The translations under genes and the position numbers were made by a program. Positions 24,151-35,776 of a stretch of DNA of 64,000 nucleotides are shown here, piece by piece. This DNA is from Arenicola marina (taxonomy: Eukaryota; Annelida; Polychaeta; Arenicolidae). How positions within the stretch are numbered: the stretch's first letter is position 1; the number at the start of each line of letters is the position of its first letter. The stretch lies in contig OZ025248.1 of assembly GCA_964019135.1 (NCBI GenBank), forward strand, positions 48,167,670 through 48,231,669. Direction: 5' to 3'. The notes under the pieces are model-generated. The model was given only the letters and a program-made list of their open reading frames with translations. It was not told the origin of the DNA and made no database searches.

Positions 24151-27100
24151 TAGGATTGCGTTGCTATTGGCCTGCCTATTGGACATAAACCGAGGCAGCA
24201 GCAAGGCGGCCCACTATATCTCTTTGTGGCGTGGCGATAATCCTGCCCGTTGGACAGACATTGGTGACGCCCCAAGGTCGCACACTAACTCTTTGTGGCG
24301 TGGCGATAAGCCTGGCCGTTGGACAGACATTGGGGACGCCCCAAGGTGGCACACTAACTCTTTGTGGCGTAGTAATAATCCTGCCCGTTGGAAAGACATT
24401 GGGGACGCCCCAAGGTAGCACACTAACTCTTTGTGGCGTGGCGATAAGCCTGCCCGTTGGACAGACATTGGGGACGCCCCAAGATGGCACACTAACTCTT
24501 TGTGGCGTGGCGATAAGCCTGGCCGTTGGAAAGACATTGGTGACGCCCCAAGGTGGCACACTAACTCTTTGTGGCGTGGCGATAATCTTGCCCGTTGGCA
24601 GACATTGAGGACGCCCCAAGGTGGCACACTAACTCTTTGTGACGTGGCGATAAGCCTGCCCGTTGGACAGACATTGGGGACGCCCCAAGATGGCACACTA
24701 ACTCTTTGTGGCGTGGCGATAAGCCTGCCCGTTGGAAAGACATTGGTGACGCCCCAAGGTGGCACACTAACTCTTTGTGGCGTGGCGATAAGCTTGCCCG
24801 TTGGCGGACATTGAGGACGCCCCAAGGTGGCACACTAACTCTTTGTGACGTGGCGATAAGCCTGCCCGTTGGAAAGACATTGGGGACGCCCCAAGGTGGC
24901 ACACTAACTCTTTGTGGCGTAGTAATAATCCTGCCCGTTGGACAGACATTGGGGACGCCCCAAGGTGGCACACTAACTCTTTGTGGCGTGGCGATAAGCC
25001 TGGCCGTTGGACAGACATTGGGGACGCCCCAAGGTGGCACACTAACTCTTTGTGGCGTGGCGATAAGCCTGGCCGTTGGCAGACATTGGGGACGCCCCAA
25101 GGTGGCACACTAACTCTTTGTGGCGTAGCGATAATCCTGCCCGTTGGACAGACATTGGGGACGCCCCAAGATGGCACACTAACTCTTTGTGGCGTGGCAA
25201 TAAGCCTGGCCGTTGGCAGACATTGGGGACGCCCCAAGGCGGCACACTAACTCTTTGTGGCGTGGCGATAAGCCTGGCCGTTGGCAGACATTGGGGACGC
25301 CCCAAGGTGGCACACTAACTCTTTGTGGCGTAGCGATAATCCTGCCCGTTGGACAGACATTGGGGACGCCCCAAGGTGGCACACTAACTCTTTGTGGCGT
25401 AGCGATAAGCCTGCCCGTTGGACAGACATTGGGGACGCCCCAAGGTGGCACACTAACTCTTTGTGGCGTGGCGATAAGCCTGTCCGTTGGACAGACATTG
25501 GGGACGCCCCAAGGCGGCACACTAACGCTTTGTGGCGTGGCGATAAGCCTGGCCGTTGGACAGACATTGGGGACGCCCCAAGGTGGCACACTAACTCTTT
25601 GTGGCGTAGTAATAATCCTGCCCGTTAGACAGACATTGGGGACGCCCCAAGGTCGCACACTAACTCTTTGTGATGTGGCGATAAGCCTGCCCGTTGGACA
25701 GACATTGGGGACGCCCCAAGGTGGCACACTAACTCTTTGTGGCGTAGTAATAATCCTGCCCGTTAGACAGACATTGGGGACGCCCCAAGGTCGCACACTA
25801 ACTCTTTGTGGCGTGGCGATAAGCCTGTCCGTTGGACAGACATTGGGGACGCCCCAAGGTGGCACACTAACTCTTTGTGGCGTAGCGATAATCCTGCCCG
25901 TTGGACAGACATTGGGGACGCCCCAAGGTGGCACACTAACTCTTTGTGATGTGGCGATAAGCCTGCCCGTTGGACAGACATTGGGGACGCCCCAAGGTGG
26001 CACACTAACTCTTTGTGGCGTAGCGATAATTCTGCCCGTTGGACAGACATTGGGGACGCCCCAAGGTGGCACACTAACTTATTGTGATGTGGCGATAAGC
26101 CTGTCCGTTGGACAGACATTGGGGACGCCCCAAGGTGGCACACTAACTCTTTGTGGCGTAGCGATAATCCTGCCCGTTGGACAGACATTGGGGACGCCCC
26201 AAGGTGGCACACTAACTCTTTGTGGCGTGGCGATAAACCTGCCCGTTGGACAGACATTGGGGACGCCCCAAAGTGGCACACTAACTCTTTGTGGCGTGGC
26301 GATAAGCCTGCCCGTTGGACAGACATTGGGGACGCCCCAAGGTCGCACACTAACTCTTTGTGGCGTGGCGATAAGCCTGGCCGTTGGACAGACATTGGGG
26401 ACGCCCCAAGGTCGCACACTAACTCTTTGTGGCGTAGCGATATACCTGGCCGTTGGACAGACATTGGGGACGCCCTAAGGTCGCACACTAACTCTTTGTG
26501 GCGTGGCGATAAGCCTGGCCGTTGGACAGACATTGGGGACGCCCCAAGGTGGCACACTAACTCTTTGTGGCGTAGCGATAAGCCTGGCCGTTGGAAAGAC
26601 ATTGGGGACGCCCCAAGGTGGCACACTAACTCGTTGTGGCGTGGCGATAAGCCTGGCCGTTGGACAGACATCGGGGACGCCCCAAGGTCGCACACTAACT
26701 CTTTGTGGCGTGGCGATAAGCCTGGCCGTTGGACAGACATTGAGGATGCCCCAAGATGGCACATTAACTCTTTGTGGCGTGGCAATAAGCCTGCCCGTTG
26801 GACAGACATTGGGGACGCCCCAAGGTGGCACACTAATTCTTTGTGGCGTAGCGATAAGCCTGCCCGTTGGACAGACATTGGGGACGCCCCAAGGTCGCAC
26901 ACTAACTCTTTGTGGCGTGGCGATAAGCCTGCCCGTTGGACAGACATTGGGGACGCCCTAACGTCGCACACTAACTCTTTGTGGCGTAGCGATAAGCCTG
27001 GCCGTTGGACAGACATTGGGGACGCCCCAAGGTGGCACACTAACTCTTTGTGGCGTAGCGATAAGCCTGGCCGTTGGACAGACATTGGGGACGCCCCAAG

Positions 27101-30100
27101 GCCGCACATTAACTCTTTGTGGCGTGGCGATAAGCCTGGCCGTTGGACAGACATTGGGGACGCCCCAAGGCCGCACACTAACTCTTTGTGGCGTGGCGAT
27201 AAGCCTGCCCGTTGGACAGACATTGGGGACGCCCCAAGGCCGCACACTAACTCTTTGTGGCGTGGCGATAAGCCTGCCCGTTGGACAGACATTAAGGATG
27301 CCCCAAGGTGGCACACTAACTCTTTGTGGCGTAGCGATAAGCCTGGCCGTTGGACAGACATTGAGGATGCCCCAAGGTGGCACACTAACTCTCTGGGGCG
27401 TGGCAATAAGCCTGCCCGTTGGACAGACATTGGGGACGTCCCAAGGTGGCACACTAACTCTCTGGGGCGTGGCGATAAGCCTGCCCGTTGGACTGACATT
27501 GGGGACGCCCCAAGATGGCACACTAACTCCTTGTGGCGTGGCGATATACCTGGCCGTTGGACAGACATTGGGGACGCCCTAAGGTCGCACACTAACTCTT
27601 TGTGGCGTGGCGATAAGCCTGGCCGTTGGACAGACATTGGGGACGCCCCAAGGAGGCACACTAACTCTTTGTGGCGTAGCGATAAGCCTGGCCGTTGGAA
27701 AGACATTGGGGACGCCCCAAGGTGGCACACTAACTCGTTGTGGCGTGGCGATAAGCCTGGCCGTTGGACAGACATCGGGGACGCCCCAAGGTCGCACACT
27801 AACTCTTTGTGGCGTGGCGATAAGCCTGGCCGTTGGACAGACATTGAGGACGCCCCAAGGTCGCACACTAAGTCTTTGTGGCGTAGCGATAAGCCGGGCC
27901 GTTGGACAGACATTGAGGATGCCCCAAGATGGCACATTAACTCTTTGTGGCGTGGCAATAAGCCTGCCCGTTGGACAGACATTGGGGACGCCCCAAGGTG
28001 GCACACTAATTCTTTGTGGCGTAGCGATAAGCCTGCCCGTTGGACAGACATTGGGGACGCCCCAAGGTCGCACACTAACTCTTTGTGGCGTGGCGATAAG
28101 CCTGCCCGTTGGACAGACATTGGGGACGCCCTAACGTCGCACACTAACTCTTTGTGGCGTAGCGATAAGCCTGGCCGTTGGACAGACATTGGGGACGCCC
28201 CAAGGTGGCACACTAACTCTTTGTGGCGTAGCGATAGGCCTGGCCGTTGGACAGACATTGGGGACGCCCCAAGGCCGCACATTAACTCTTTGTGGCGTGG
28301 CGATAAGCCTGGCCGTTGGACAGACATTGGGGACGCCCCAAGGCCGCACACTAACTCTTTGTGGCGTGGCGATAAGCCTGCCCGTTGGACAGACATTGGG
28401 GACGCCCCAAGGCCGCACACTAACTCTTTGTGGCGTGGCGATAAGCCTGCCCGTTGGACAGACATTAAGGATGCCCCAAGGTGGCACACTAACTCTTTGT
28501 GGCGTAGCGATAAGCCTGGCCGTTGGACAGACATTGAGGATGCCCCAAGGTGGCACACTAACTCTCTGGGGCGTGGCAATAAGCCTGCCCGTTGGACAGA
28601 CATTGGGGACGTCCCAAGGTGGCACACTAACTCTCTGGGGCGTGGCGATAAGCCTGCCCGTTGGACTGACATTGGGGACGCCCCAAGATGGCACACTAAC
28701 TCCTTGTGGCGTGGCGATAAGCTTGCCCGTTGGAAAGACATTGGTGACGCCCCAAGGTGGCACACTAACTCTTTGTGGCGTGGCGATAAGCTTGCCCGTT
28801 GGTAGACATTGGGGACGCCCCAAAGTGGCACACTAACTCTTTGTGACGTGGCGATAAGCCTGCCCGTTGGAAAGACATTGGGGACGCCCCAAGGTGGCAC
28901 ACTAACTCTTTGTGGCGTAGTAACAATCCTGCCCGTTGGACAGACATTGGGGACGCCCCAAGGTCGCACACTAACTCTTTGTGGCGTGGCGATAAGCCTG
29001 TCCGTTGGACAGACATTGGGGACGCCCCAAGGTGGCACACTAACTCTTTGTGGCGTGGCGATAAGCCTGCCCGTTGGACAGACATTGGGGACGCCCCAAG
29101 GTGGCACGCTAACTCTTTGTGGCGTGGCGATAAGCCTGCCCGTTGGACAGACATTGGGGACGCCCCAAGGTCGCACACTAACTCTTTGTGGCGTGGCGAT
29201 AAGCCTGGCCGTTGGACAGACATTGGGGACGCCCCAAGGTCGCACACTAAGTCTTTGTGGCGTGGCGATAAGCCTGGCCGTTGGACAGACATTGGGGACG
29301 CCCCAAGGTCGCACACTAACTCTTTGTGGCGTAGCGATAAGCCTGGCCGTTGGACAGACATTGGGGACGCCCCAAGGTCGCACACTAACTCTTTGTGGCG
29401 TGGCGATAAGCCTGGCCGTCGGACAGACATTGGGGACGCCCGAAGGTGGCACACTAACTCTTTGTGGCGTAGCGATAATCCTGCCCGTTGGACAGACATT
29501 GGGGACGCCCTTAGGTCGCACACTAACTCTTGGTGGCGTAGCGATAAGCCTGGCCGTTGGACAGACATTGGGGACGCCCCAAGGTGGCACACTAACTCTT
29601 TGTGGCGTAACGATAAGCCTGGCCGTTGGACAGACATTGGGGACGCCCTAAGGTCGCACACTAACTCTTTGTGGCGTGGCGATAAGCCTGGCCGTTGGAC
29701 AGACATTGGGGACGCCCCAAGGTGGCACACTAACTCTTTGTGGCGTAACGATAAGCCTGGCCGTTGGACAGACATTGGGGACGCCCCAAAGGTGGCACAC
29801 TAACTCTCTGGGGCGTGGCAATAAGCCTGGCCGTTGGACAGACATTGGGGACGCCCCAAGGTGGCACACTAACTCTTTGTGGCGTAACGATAAGCCTGGC
29901 CGTTGGACAGACATTGGGGACGCCCCAAGGTGGCACACTAACTCTCTGGGGCGTGGCAATAAGCCTGGCCGTTGGACAGACATTGGGGACGCCCTTAGGT
30001 CGCACACTAACTCTTTGTGGCGTGGCGATAAGCCTGGCCGTTGGACAGACATTGGGGACGCCCTTAGGTGGCACACTAATTCTTTGTGGCGTAGCGATAA

Positions 30101-31440
30101 GCCTGCCCGTTGGACAGACATTGGGGACGCCCTAAGGTGGCACACTAACTCTCTGGGGCGTGGCAATAAGCCTGGCCGTTGGACAGACATTGGGGACGCC
30201 CCAAGGCCGCACACTAACTCTTTGTGGCGTGGCGATAAGCCTGGCCGTTGGACAGACATTGGGGACGCCCCAAGGTGGCACGCTAACTCTTTGTGGCGTG
30301 GCGATAAGCCTGCCCGTTGGACAGACATTAAGGATGCCCCAAGGTGGCACACTAACTCCTTGGGGCGTAGCGATAAGCCTGGCCGTTGGACAGACATTAG
30401 CGATAAGCCTGCCCGTTGGACAGACATTGGGGACGCCCCAAGGTGGCACACTAACTCTTTGTGGCGTGGCAATAAGCCTGGCCGTTGGACAGACATTGGG
30501 GACGCCCCAAGGTGGCACACTAACTCTCTGGGGCGTGGCGATAAGCCTGCCCGTTGGACAGACATTGGGGACGCCCCAAGGTGGCACACTAACTCTTTGT
30601 GGCGTGGCGATAAGCCTGTCCGTTGGACAGACATTGGGGACGCCCCAAGGTGGCACACTAACTCCTTGTGGCGTAGCGATAAGCCTGGCCGTTGGACCGA
30701 CATTGGGGACGCCCCGAGGTGGCACACTAACTCTCTGGGGCGTGGCGATAAGCCTGCCCGTTGGACAGACATTGGAGACGCCCCAAGGTGGCACATTAAC
30801 TCTCTGGGGCGTAGCGATAAGCCTGCCCGTTGGACAGACATTGGGGACGCCCCAAGGTGGCACACTAACTCTTTGTGGCGTGGCAATAAGCCTGGCCGTT
30901 GGACAGACATTGGGGACGCCCCAAGGTGGCACACTAACTCTCTGGGGCGTGGCGATAAGCCTGCCCGTTGGACAGACATTGGGGACGCCCCAAGGTCGCA
31001 CACTAACTCTTTGTGGCGTGGCGATAAGCCTGTCCGTTGGACAGACATTGGGGACGCCCCAAGGTGGCACACTAACTCTTTGTGGCGTAACGATAAGCCT
31101 GGCCGTTGGACAGACATTGGGGACGCCCCAAGGTGGCACGCTAACTCTTTGTGGCGTGGCGATAAGCCTGTCCGTTGGACAGACATTGGGGACGCCCCAA
31201 GGTGGCACACTAACTCTCTGGGGCGTGGCAATAAGCCTGCCCGTTGGACAGACATTGGGGACGCCCCAAGGTGGCACACTAACTCTCTGGGGCGTGGCAA
31301 TAAGCCTGCCCGTTGGACAGACATTGGGGACGCCCCAAGGTGGCACACTAACTCTTTGTGGCGTGGTGATAAGCCTGGCCGTTGGACAGACATTGGGGAC
31401 GCCCCAAGGTGGCACACTAACTCTCTGGGGCGTGGCCTTT
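24151..31440. repeat. 69-bp minisatellite, about 105 copies
   Basis: The largest array. Period 69, core CCGTTGGACAGACATTGGGG followed by ACGCCCCAAGGTGGCACAC. Most units contain TTGGGGACGCCCCAA, a 6-bp inverted repeat with a 3-base loop. 69 is a multiple of three, so frames up to 1275 codons appear, reading for example WRGDKPARWTDIGD. Short units (68 bp, TTGGCAGAC for TTGGACAGAC) occur mainly at 24.6-25.3 kb. A truncated unit lies at about 30400. The first unit (24166-24235) is diverged and may be the ancestral edge. Confidence 0.98.
26437..28713. repeat. 1.1-1.17 kb higher-order tandem duplication in the 69-bp array
   Basis: The rare marker GATATACC occurs at about 26438 and 27542 (offset 1104, 16 units). 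A later marker, CTAACGTCGC, occurs at 26958 and 28131 (offset 1173, 17 units). The second copy therefore has one extra unit. Marker order between them (CGTTGTGG, ACATCGGGG, ATTAAGGATG, CTCTGGGGCG, GGACTGAC) is identical. Junctions are near 27541 and 28714. Confidence 0.85.
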
Positions 31441-31455
31441 GGCCTGCCTGCGGGA

Positions 31456-31463
31456 TATAAAAG
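31456..31463 (+). promoter_or_regulatory. TATAAAAG box at the edge of the 69-bp array
   Basis: A perfect TATAAAAG directly follows the last repeat unit. Initiator-like TCACTCC lies 36-42 bases downstream, a little further than the usual spacing of about 30. No clear coding gene follows, so this may be chance. Confidence 0.2.
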
Positions 31464-31560
31464 TTGAAGACGATCACTGTTTTTCCTATTTTTCACTCCA
31501 GATGGGTTTAGTCGTCTGCCTTATGAGTTTGACCAAACACTAATTTTCTTCTTACACCAG

Positions 31561-31641
31561 ATACTGCAGGACAATGTCAAACGAAGACAACGGAGAGGGG
31601 GGTGGAGGGGGGGGGGGCGTGGAGGATATCAGGTTATGTAA
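31561..31641 (+). CDS. candidate 3'-terminal exon, unrecognised
   Basis: A pyrimidine-rich acceptor (TTTTCTTCTTACACCAG, ending at 31560) precedes a frame of 26 codons plus TAA, ending with Arg/Gly-rich GGWRGGGRGGYQVM. An AATAAA lies 110 bases after the stop, at 31751-31756. Alternatively, an ATG at 31574 opens a 38-codon frame ending at 31690. A run of 11 Gs lies inside the frame, which is suspicious for true coding sequence. No upstream exon was identified, so this is a splice-signal prediction only. Confidence 0.2.
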   Translation: MLQDNVKRRQRRGGWRGGGRGGYQVM

Positions 31642-33848
31642 GAGTCGACTTCACCGTGTGTCGACGAAAATTTCAATGACTGTTTTTTAAATACACACAA
31701 ACAAGGTTAACAGTGCGATCCCCGGTTGTCTACTTCATGTACTCAATTTCAATAAAAAAGTTCTGTAAATAATGCCGTATTTTATGTAACATGAATAGAT
31801 TTCTTTCGTTCAAGTGGAGTGTCACAGCGTAATTGCCAGATAAATGTCATAAACTAATACCTGAGGTGAATGGCAATGTTGATATCCTATTTAAACAGGA
31901 CGTGTTTGCATTTCACCGGCCGAGACATAGCCAGAACACGTCGCGCACACACTGCAGCCACCACGGGTGACCCACATAGATAGTCAAGGAACTGGAGACG
32001 GGAGGGACCGCGCTGGAGAAGAGAGGGACCGGCCCGCACAGAAAGGATGGGGGACAAAATGATGCATGTCAGGGATTGGATCTACGTGTCCAGCAGGGCT
32101 AGTCGGCGGTGTTTACCGAGACCAACGCCGGTAACAGGGCGCTAACGTCTTCTAGTTTATATGCTATCTCTGGGGACTGACCTTTAAAACAATATGCGTA
32201 AACAAACCATTGACATTCTTGCGAGAGAGAGGGAAGGGAGGATGGAGAGATCGACGCGGCGTGTAATGTAATAAAAGAGAGAGAGAGAGAGAAAGAAAGA
32301 GGGAAAGAGAGCAGGAGAGATGGCAAGAAAAGAATTAGCAAAACGAACTAGTAGAAAATATTTTCCCTCGGCCCACTTGAAGGCCAAGACCTGAAGGGTG
32401 CTCCACGCAGGGCCAGTTAACGTCACACCTGTGCTCGACAAGTTTCCTGCACTTTTTTGTAACGTGAGGTGATATAGGTTTCCCAAAACACGACTCCACA
32501 AGGAATGGAATGTTGGTGTTTTAGGCCACTTTTGTGCACATACAGGCTAAATTGGGCACAAAAGCAAGGGGCTAACTATTGCGGAGAACGGAAGTGGCAT
32601 GTTTGTACGCGGATTGCGTGGATGGATATACCTGTATATGTGTCAAGGATACTTTTTTCTTTCCCTTTCTTTCCCAATTCGCCATCCAACGCCGACCGGC
32701 GGGGGAGGCGTACCCATTGGGACCCTCAACAATGCGCTAAAGTATCACTCAAAATATCTCTTTGTCCTTGATCCCGCTGTTCACAAGCGCCATAGGGCAC
32801 CACAGTTGAGCCACGCTACGGCACCCCCCCCCCGCCCCCCGAACCCCCTACCCCCTCCTCCGAACAGACCATGCGTCCGCACCCTTCCCAGAGTTTCCCC
32901 TCCACTGGCGCTATGACGTCATTGAAGCCAGTGGCAGTGGTGCCGGAACAGGGAACAGGAGGCTCCCATGACTTTCTATCCCTGGCAAAATAAACATTGA
33001 ATCAGTGCGGGAGGTCTGGCGTGATCCTAGGGGTAGGAAGAAGAACATTGCTCTTCCCCGTATTTCTTCGATATATATATATATATACACACATAGCCTG
33101 GTCTTATTTCGTGGTTTTAAGGCCCCGGCAACGAACTTTCGGGATTGTGTATGTGTGTGTGTGTGTGTCTTGGAGGGTTGGATGTGGGGCGCCAGGGTAG
33201 GCCGAAGGGATTGGGAGGTGGAGGCATAGGTTACAGAGTCACAGCAGGTGAGGGTGGTGCAATATGAGACAGGTAGGCCAAGGCTGGTGCCCCGGCCTCA
33301 CCCTCCACCGACTTCACACGGCACAAACGTAACCAGCTGGTTCCCGGTTCCTCTAACACGGTGTGTGTGTGGGGGGGGGGGGGGGGGGTGGAGTCTGGCG
33401 CATTGGTATTAGGGCATTGGACAGCAGCTCAATAAGCCGGTACCCATTCTCCCTGACGTCTACAGACTACAGCCAAGGAGGCGTGTGAGTCACTGCATTG
33501 TTCCCCAGCGGTCCAAGGCATGTACGGGAGAACTCTGATGCACGTCACTGCTTGCTACACAGCCAACGAACCGCCCACCAGCCATCCTCTACGCACCACG
33601 CCACCTTCCCGGAGAGTGCAAAGCGCCCACCAAAGTCAACAGTAACGCCATCTACCGGAGTGAATCGCAAACTCACAATCGTTTCTTGTCGAGGACAAGG
33701 TCAACGCAAATAAAGAAGGCGAGGTAAAAATCGAGTTACCGACAAGCGAATATGTGAACAGGTGGTTAAGTCAAGCATTGGGATAAAGATCACGGTGAAA
33801 AAGAGGGGCTGTCTAGGAAGATAATGGCACCTTGATCTTTTTCAGATC
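31642..33848. other. unique sequence with simple repeats
   Basis: Contains a GA-rich tract (about 32274-32315), a C-rich tract (32823-32840), (TA)n at 33069-33086, (GT)n at 33149-33168 and an 18-G run at 33371-33388. A splice-like pattern is seen at 33477 (acceptor GACGTCTACAG, 63 open codons, then AATAAA near 33709), but nothing supports it beyond the signals. CAG followed by GTGAGG at 33243-33251 is donor-like. Confidence 0.4.
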
Positions 33849-34310
33849 CGTAGGCTCTTGTTTAGTAAGCACCCTGTCGTAAATGGCGACATCATTCAGG
33901 CTCTTGTGCAGTAAGTACCCTGTCGTAAATGGCTCTTGTGTAGTACGTACCCTGTCGTAAATGGCGACATCACTCAGGCTCTTGTGTAGTAAGTACCCTG
34001 TCGTAAATGGCCACATCACTCAGGCTCTTGTTTAGTAAGTACTCTGTCGTAAATGGCGACATCATTCAGGCTCTTGTGTAGTAAGTACCCTGTCGTAAAT
34101 GGCTCTTGTGTAGTGAGTACCTTGTCGTAAATGGCTCTTGTGTAGTAAGTACCTTGTCGTAAATGGCTCTTGTGTAGTAAGTACCCTGTCGTCAATGGCG
34201 ACATCACTCAGGCTCTTGTGTAGTAAGTACCCTGTCGTAAATGGCTCTTGTGTAGTAAGTACCCTGTCGTAAATGGCCACATCACTCCGGCTCATGTGTA
34301 GTAAGTAGTT
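33849..34310. repeat. 33/48-bp compound minisatellite
   Basis: Two modules alternate: GGCTCTTGTGTAGTAAGTAC plus CCTGTCGTAAAT (about 33 bp), and an optional 15-bp GGCGACATCACTCA module. About 11 copies of the first are present, roughly half with the second. Every first module contains GTAGTAAGT, a strong donor-like string on the plus strand. The left edge is preceded by CTTGATCTTTTTCAG, an acceptor-like string at about 33831-33845. Confidence 0.93.
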
Positions 34311-34596
34311 ATGTACTGAATTTAGGCTTGGTATCCCTGGTGTTAGTGAGGACGGCGTTATGCGTTAGTTAGGGAAGCCTAGACGTTCGTATAGCAAGGA
34401 GAACAGTTTGCCATAGGAGATGCACACCAAACAGTGTCAGAGATCCAAAGAACCCCAACGTGCGCCCTCCATTATCGCAGGTTCGTTTGAAATGATTTGC
34501 CAATGCCTAATATCTCAAACGCACACAGGGTCTTCCGCACACTTGGCTTTTATACTTGATTCAATACGAGTTTAGAGTATATGAGCCAACGGAAAG
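34311..34596. other. unique sequence
   Basis: Nothing recognised between the compound minisatellite and the inverted-repeat element nest. Confidence 0.4.
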
Positions 34597-34990
34597 GAGA
34601 GTACGGTAAGGAGAATGCCCATGTAACAGTAGCCTACATTCTTGAAAAAGAATGTACGAGTACATATCTTTTCAAGAACGAACTGTTACACGGGTATTTT
34701 ATGACTTAAGGTACGGTGAGCCTCACCCCGTAGCGTGAATAGGAATCCTTTTAAGATGTGCATTGCATCTATGGCTTCCGAAACCCATAAAACAGCTGAC
34801 TGAAGCCGGTCCTTCTCCCATCTAAGAACCCACGAAATGTATTATATTTGAGTCATACGCGAGGTGAGCTGAAACAATGGTTCGCCCTGAACATCGGATC
34901 CTGCAGCCACAAATCGGTTTTGTTCATCAAGAATGAAGTGTTTCGCATCAAGGCGCGTGGGCTACTTTACTTGGATTATGTATAAGTTAA
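34597..34990 (+). mobile_element. inverted-repeat element copy 1
   Basis: Begins with an imperfect palindrome (34609-34702) whose arms carry ATGCCCATGTAACAGT and its complement ACTGTTACACGGGTAT around TTCTTGAAAA. It continues with blocks CGAAACCCATAAAACAGCTG, GAACCCACGAAATGTATTAT and GAGGTGAGCTGAAACAATGG, in the same order as 35777-37113 and inverted at 37681-38068. Three copies within 4 kb, one inverted, define a dispersed repetitive element. No transposase frame is visible. Confidence 0.7.
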
Positions 34991-35093
34991 TGTCCGAGGA
35001 ACACGACATGACCGGATAATACTGGAGTCCGAAGGCGAAGCCCGAGGACCCATTGTTATCCGGTAATGTCGTTTTACGGGGTGATTAACTTAT
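34982..35093. repeat. 112-bp imperfect palindrome
   Basis: Left arm ATAAGTTAATGTCCG and ACGACATGACCGGATAA pair with right-arm TTATCCGGTAATGTCGT and GATTAACTTAT. Stem about 43 bases with mismatches, central loop about 24 bases. It may be the far terminus of the neighbouring element or a separate foldback element. Confidence 0.7.
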
Positions 35094-35776
35094 GTAAAAT
35101 CCACGTCCTTATGATTCCTCATTAGGCGAAGGTCGGCATATTTCAATCACTTTGTGACGAGGCGGTCTCTCAGCGGGGACTGCAGCGACGCATCACTACA
35201 AACTAAGCAGTACATATTTCAGTCTTCTGATCGACATTGCCCGACCGACTGATCGAATTTACACCAAGCGCACGAGTCTAAATTCGATCATCTTATTTCC
35301 TTAGTATCGCATAGAAATAGATGTTCTTTTAAAGTTTTAGTATTCAACACTTTGAACAAGTTCTCTGTCCCTTAAACTTTATGAAATTGTATCACTTCGA
35401 AAAATAAATGCTGCTGTAGGGAGATCATAACTACAGCTTATAGGTGGGTATGTGGGCATATCTGTAGTGGGGGACGTCCCAGCCAAAAAAAAGGAGCGCG
35501 CCAAAGTTATAGTTTTGCGGGTGCGGCTGATTAGGCCAATCAGATTACAGTACTGATTCAGCCAACTCTTCCGCCACGTACGTCATAAAGCTCATGAATA
35601 ATAATTGTTTGGTCTTCACTATAGCACAAATTTTAAATGTGATTAGGCAGCAGAGAAACGAAGGGATATATCATGTGATCGAAGTTACGCGCTGATCGAA
35701 ATTACCCGACTTTCCCCTACATTACAGAAAAATAATGTCATGAGAAAACAATAGAGTGACGTCATCAGTGGATTTT
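35094..35776. other. unique AT-rich sequence between element copies
   Basis: No gene recognised. TGACGTCA occurs near 35757, close to the start of the next element copy, resembling the TGACGTCAT at the termini of the foldback element at 37118-39041. Confidence 0.35.

Noticed and set aside
25763..29590. 1275-codon minus frame and other long frames in the 69-bp array
   Set aside because: Same periodicity effect (69 = 3 x 23). Overlapping frames on both strands are equally long, there is no domain, and 68-bp units break the frames elsewhere.
33477..33713. Possible terminal exon (acceptor, 63 open codons, AATAAA)
   Set aside because: Only weak splice and poly-A signals support it. The predicted residues resemble no family I know, and an alternative frame is equally open.
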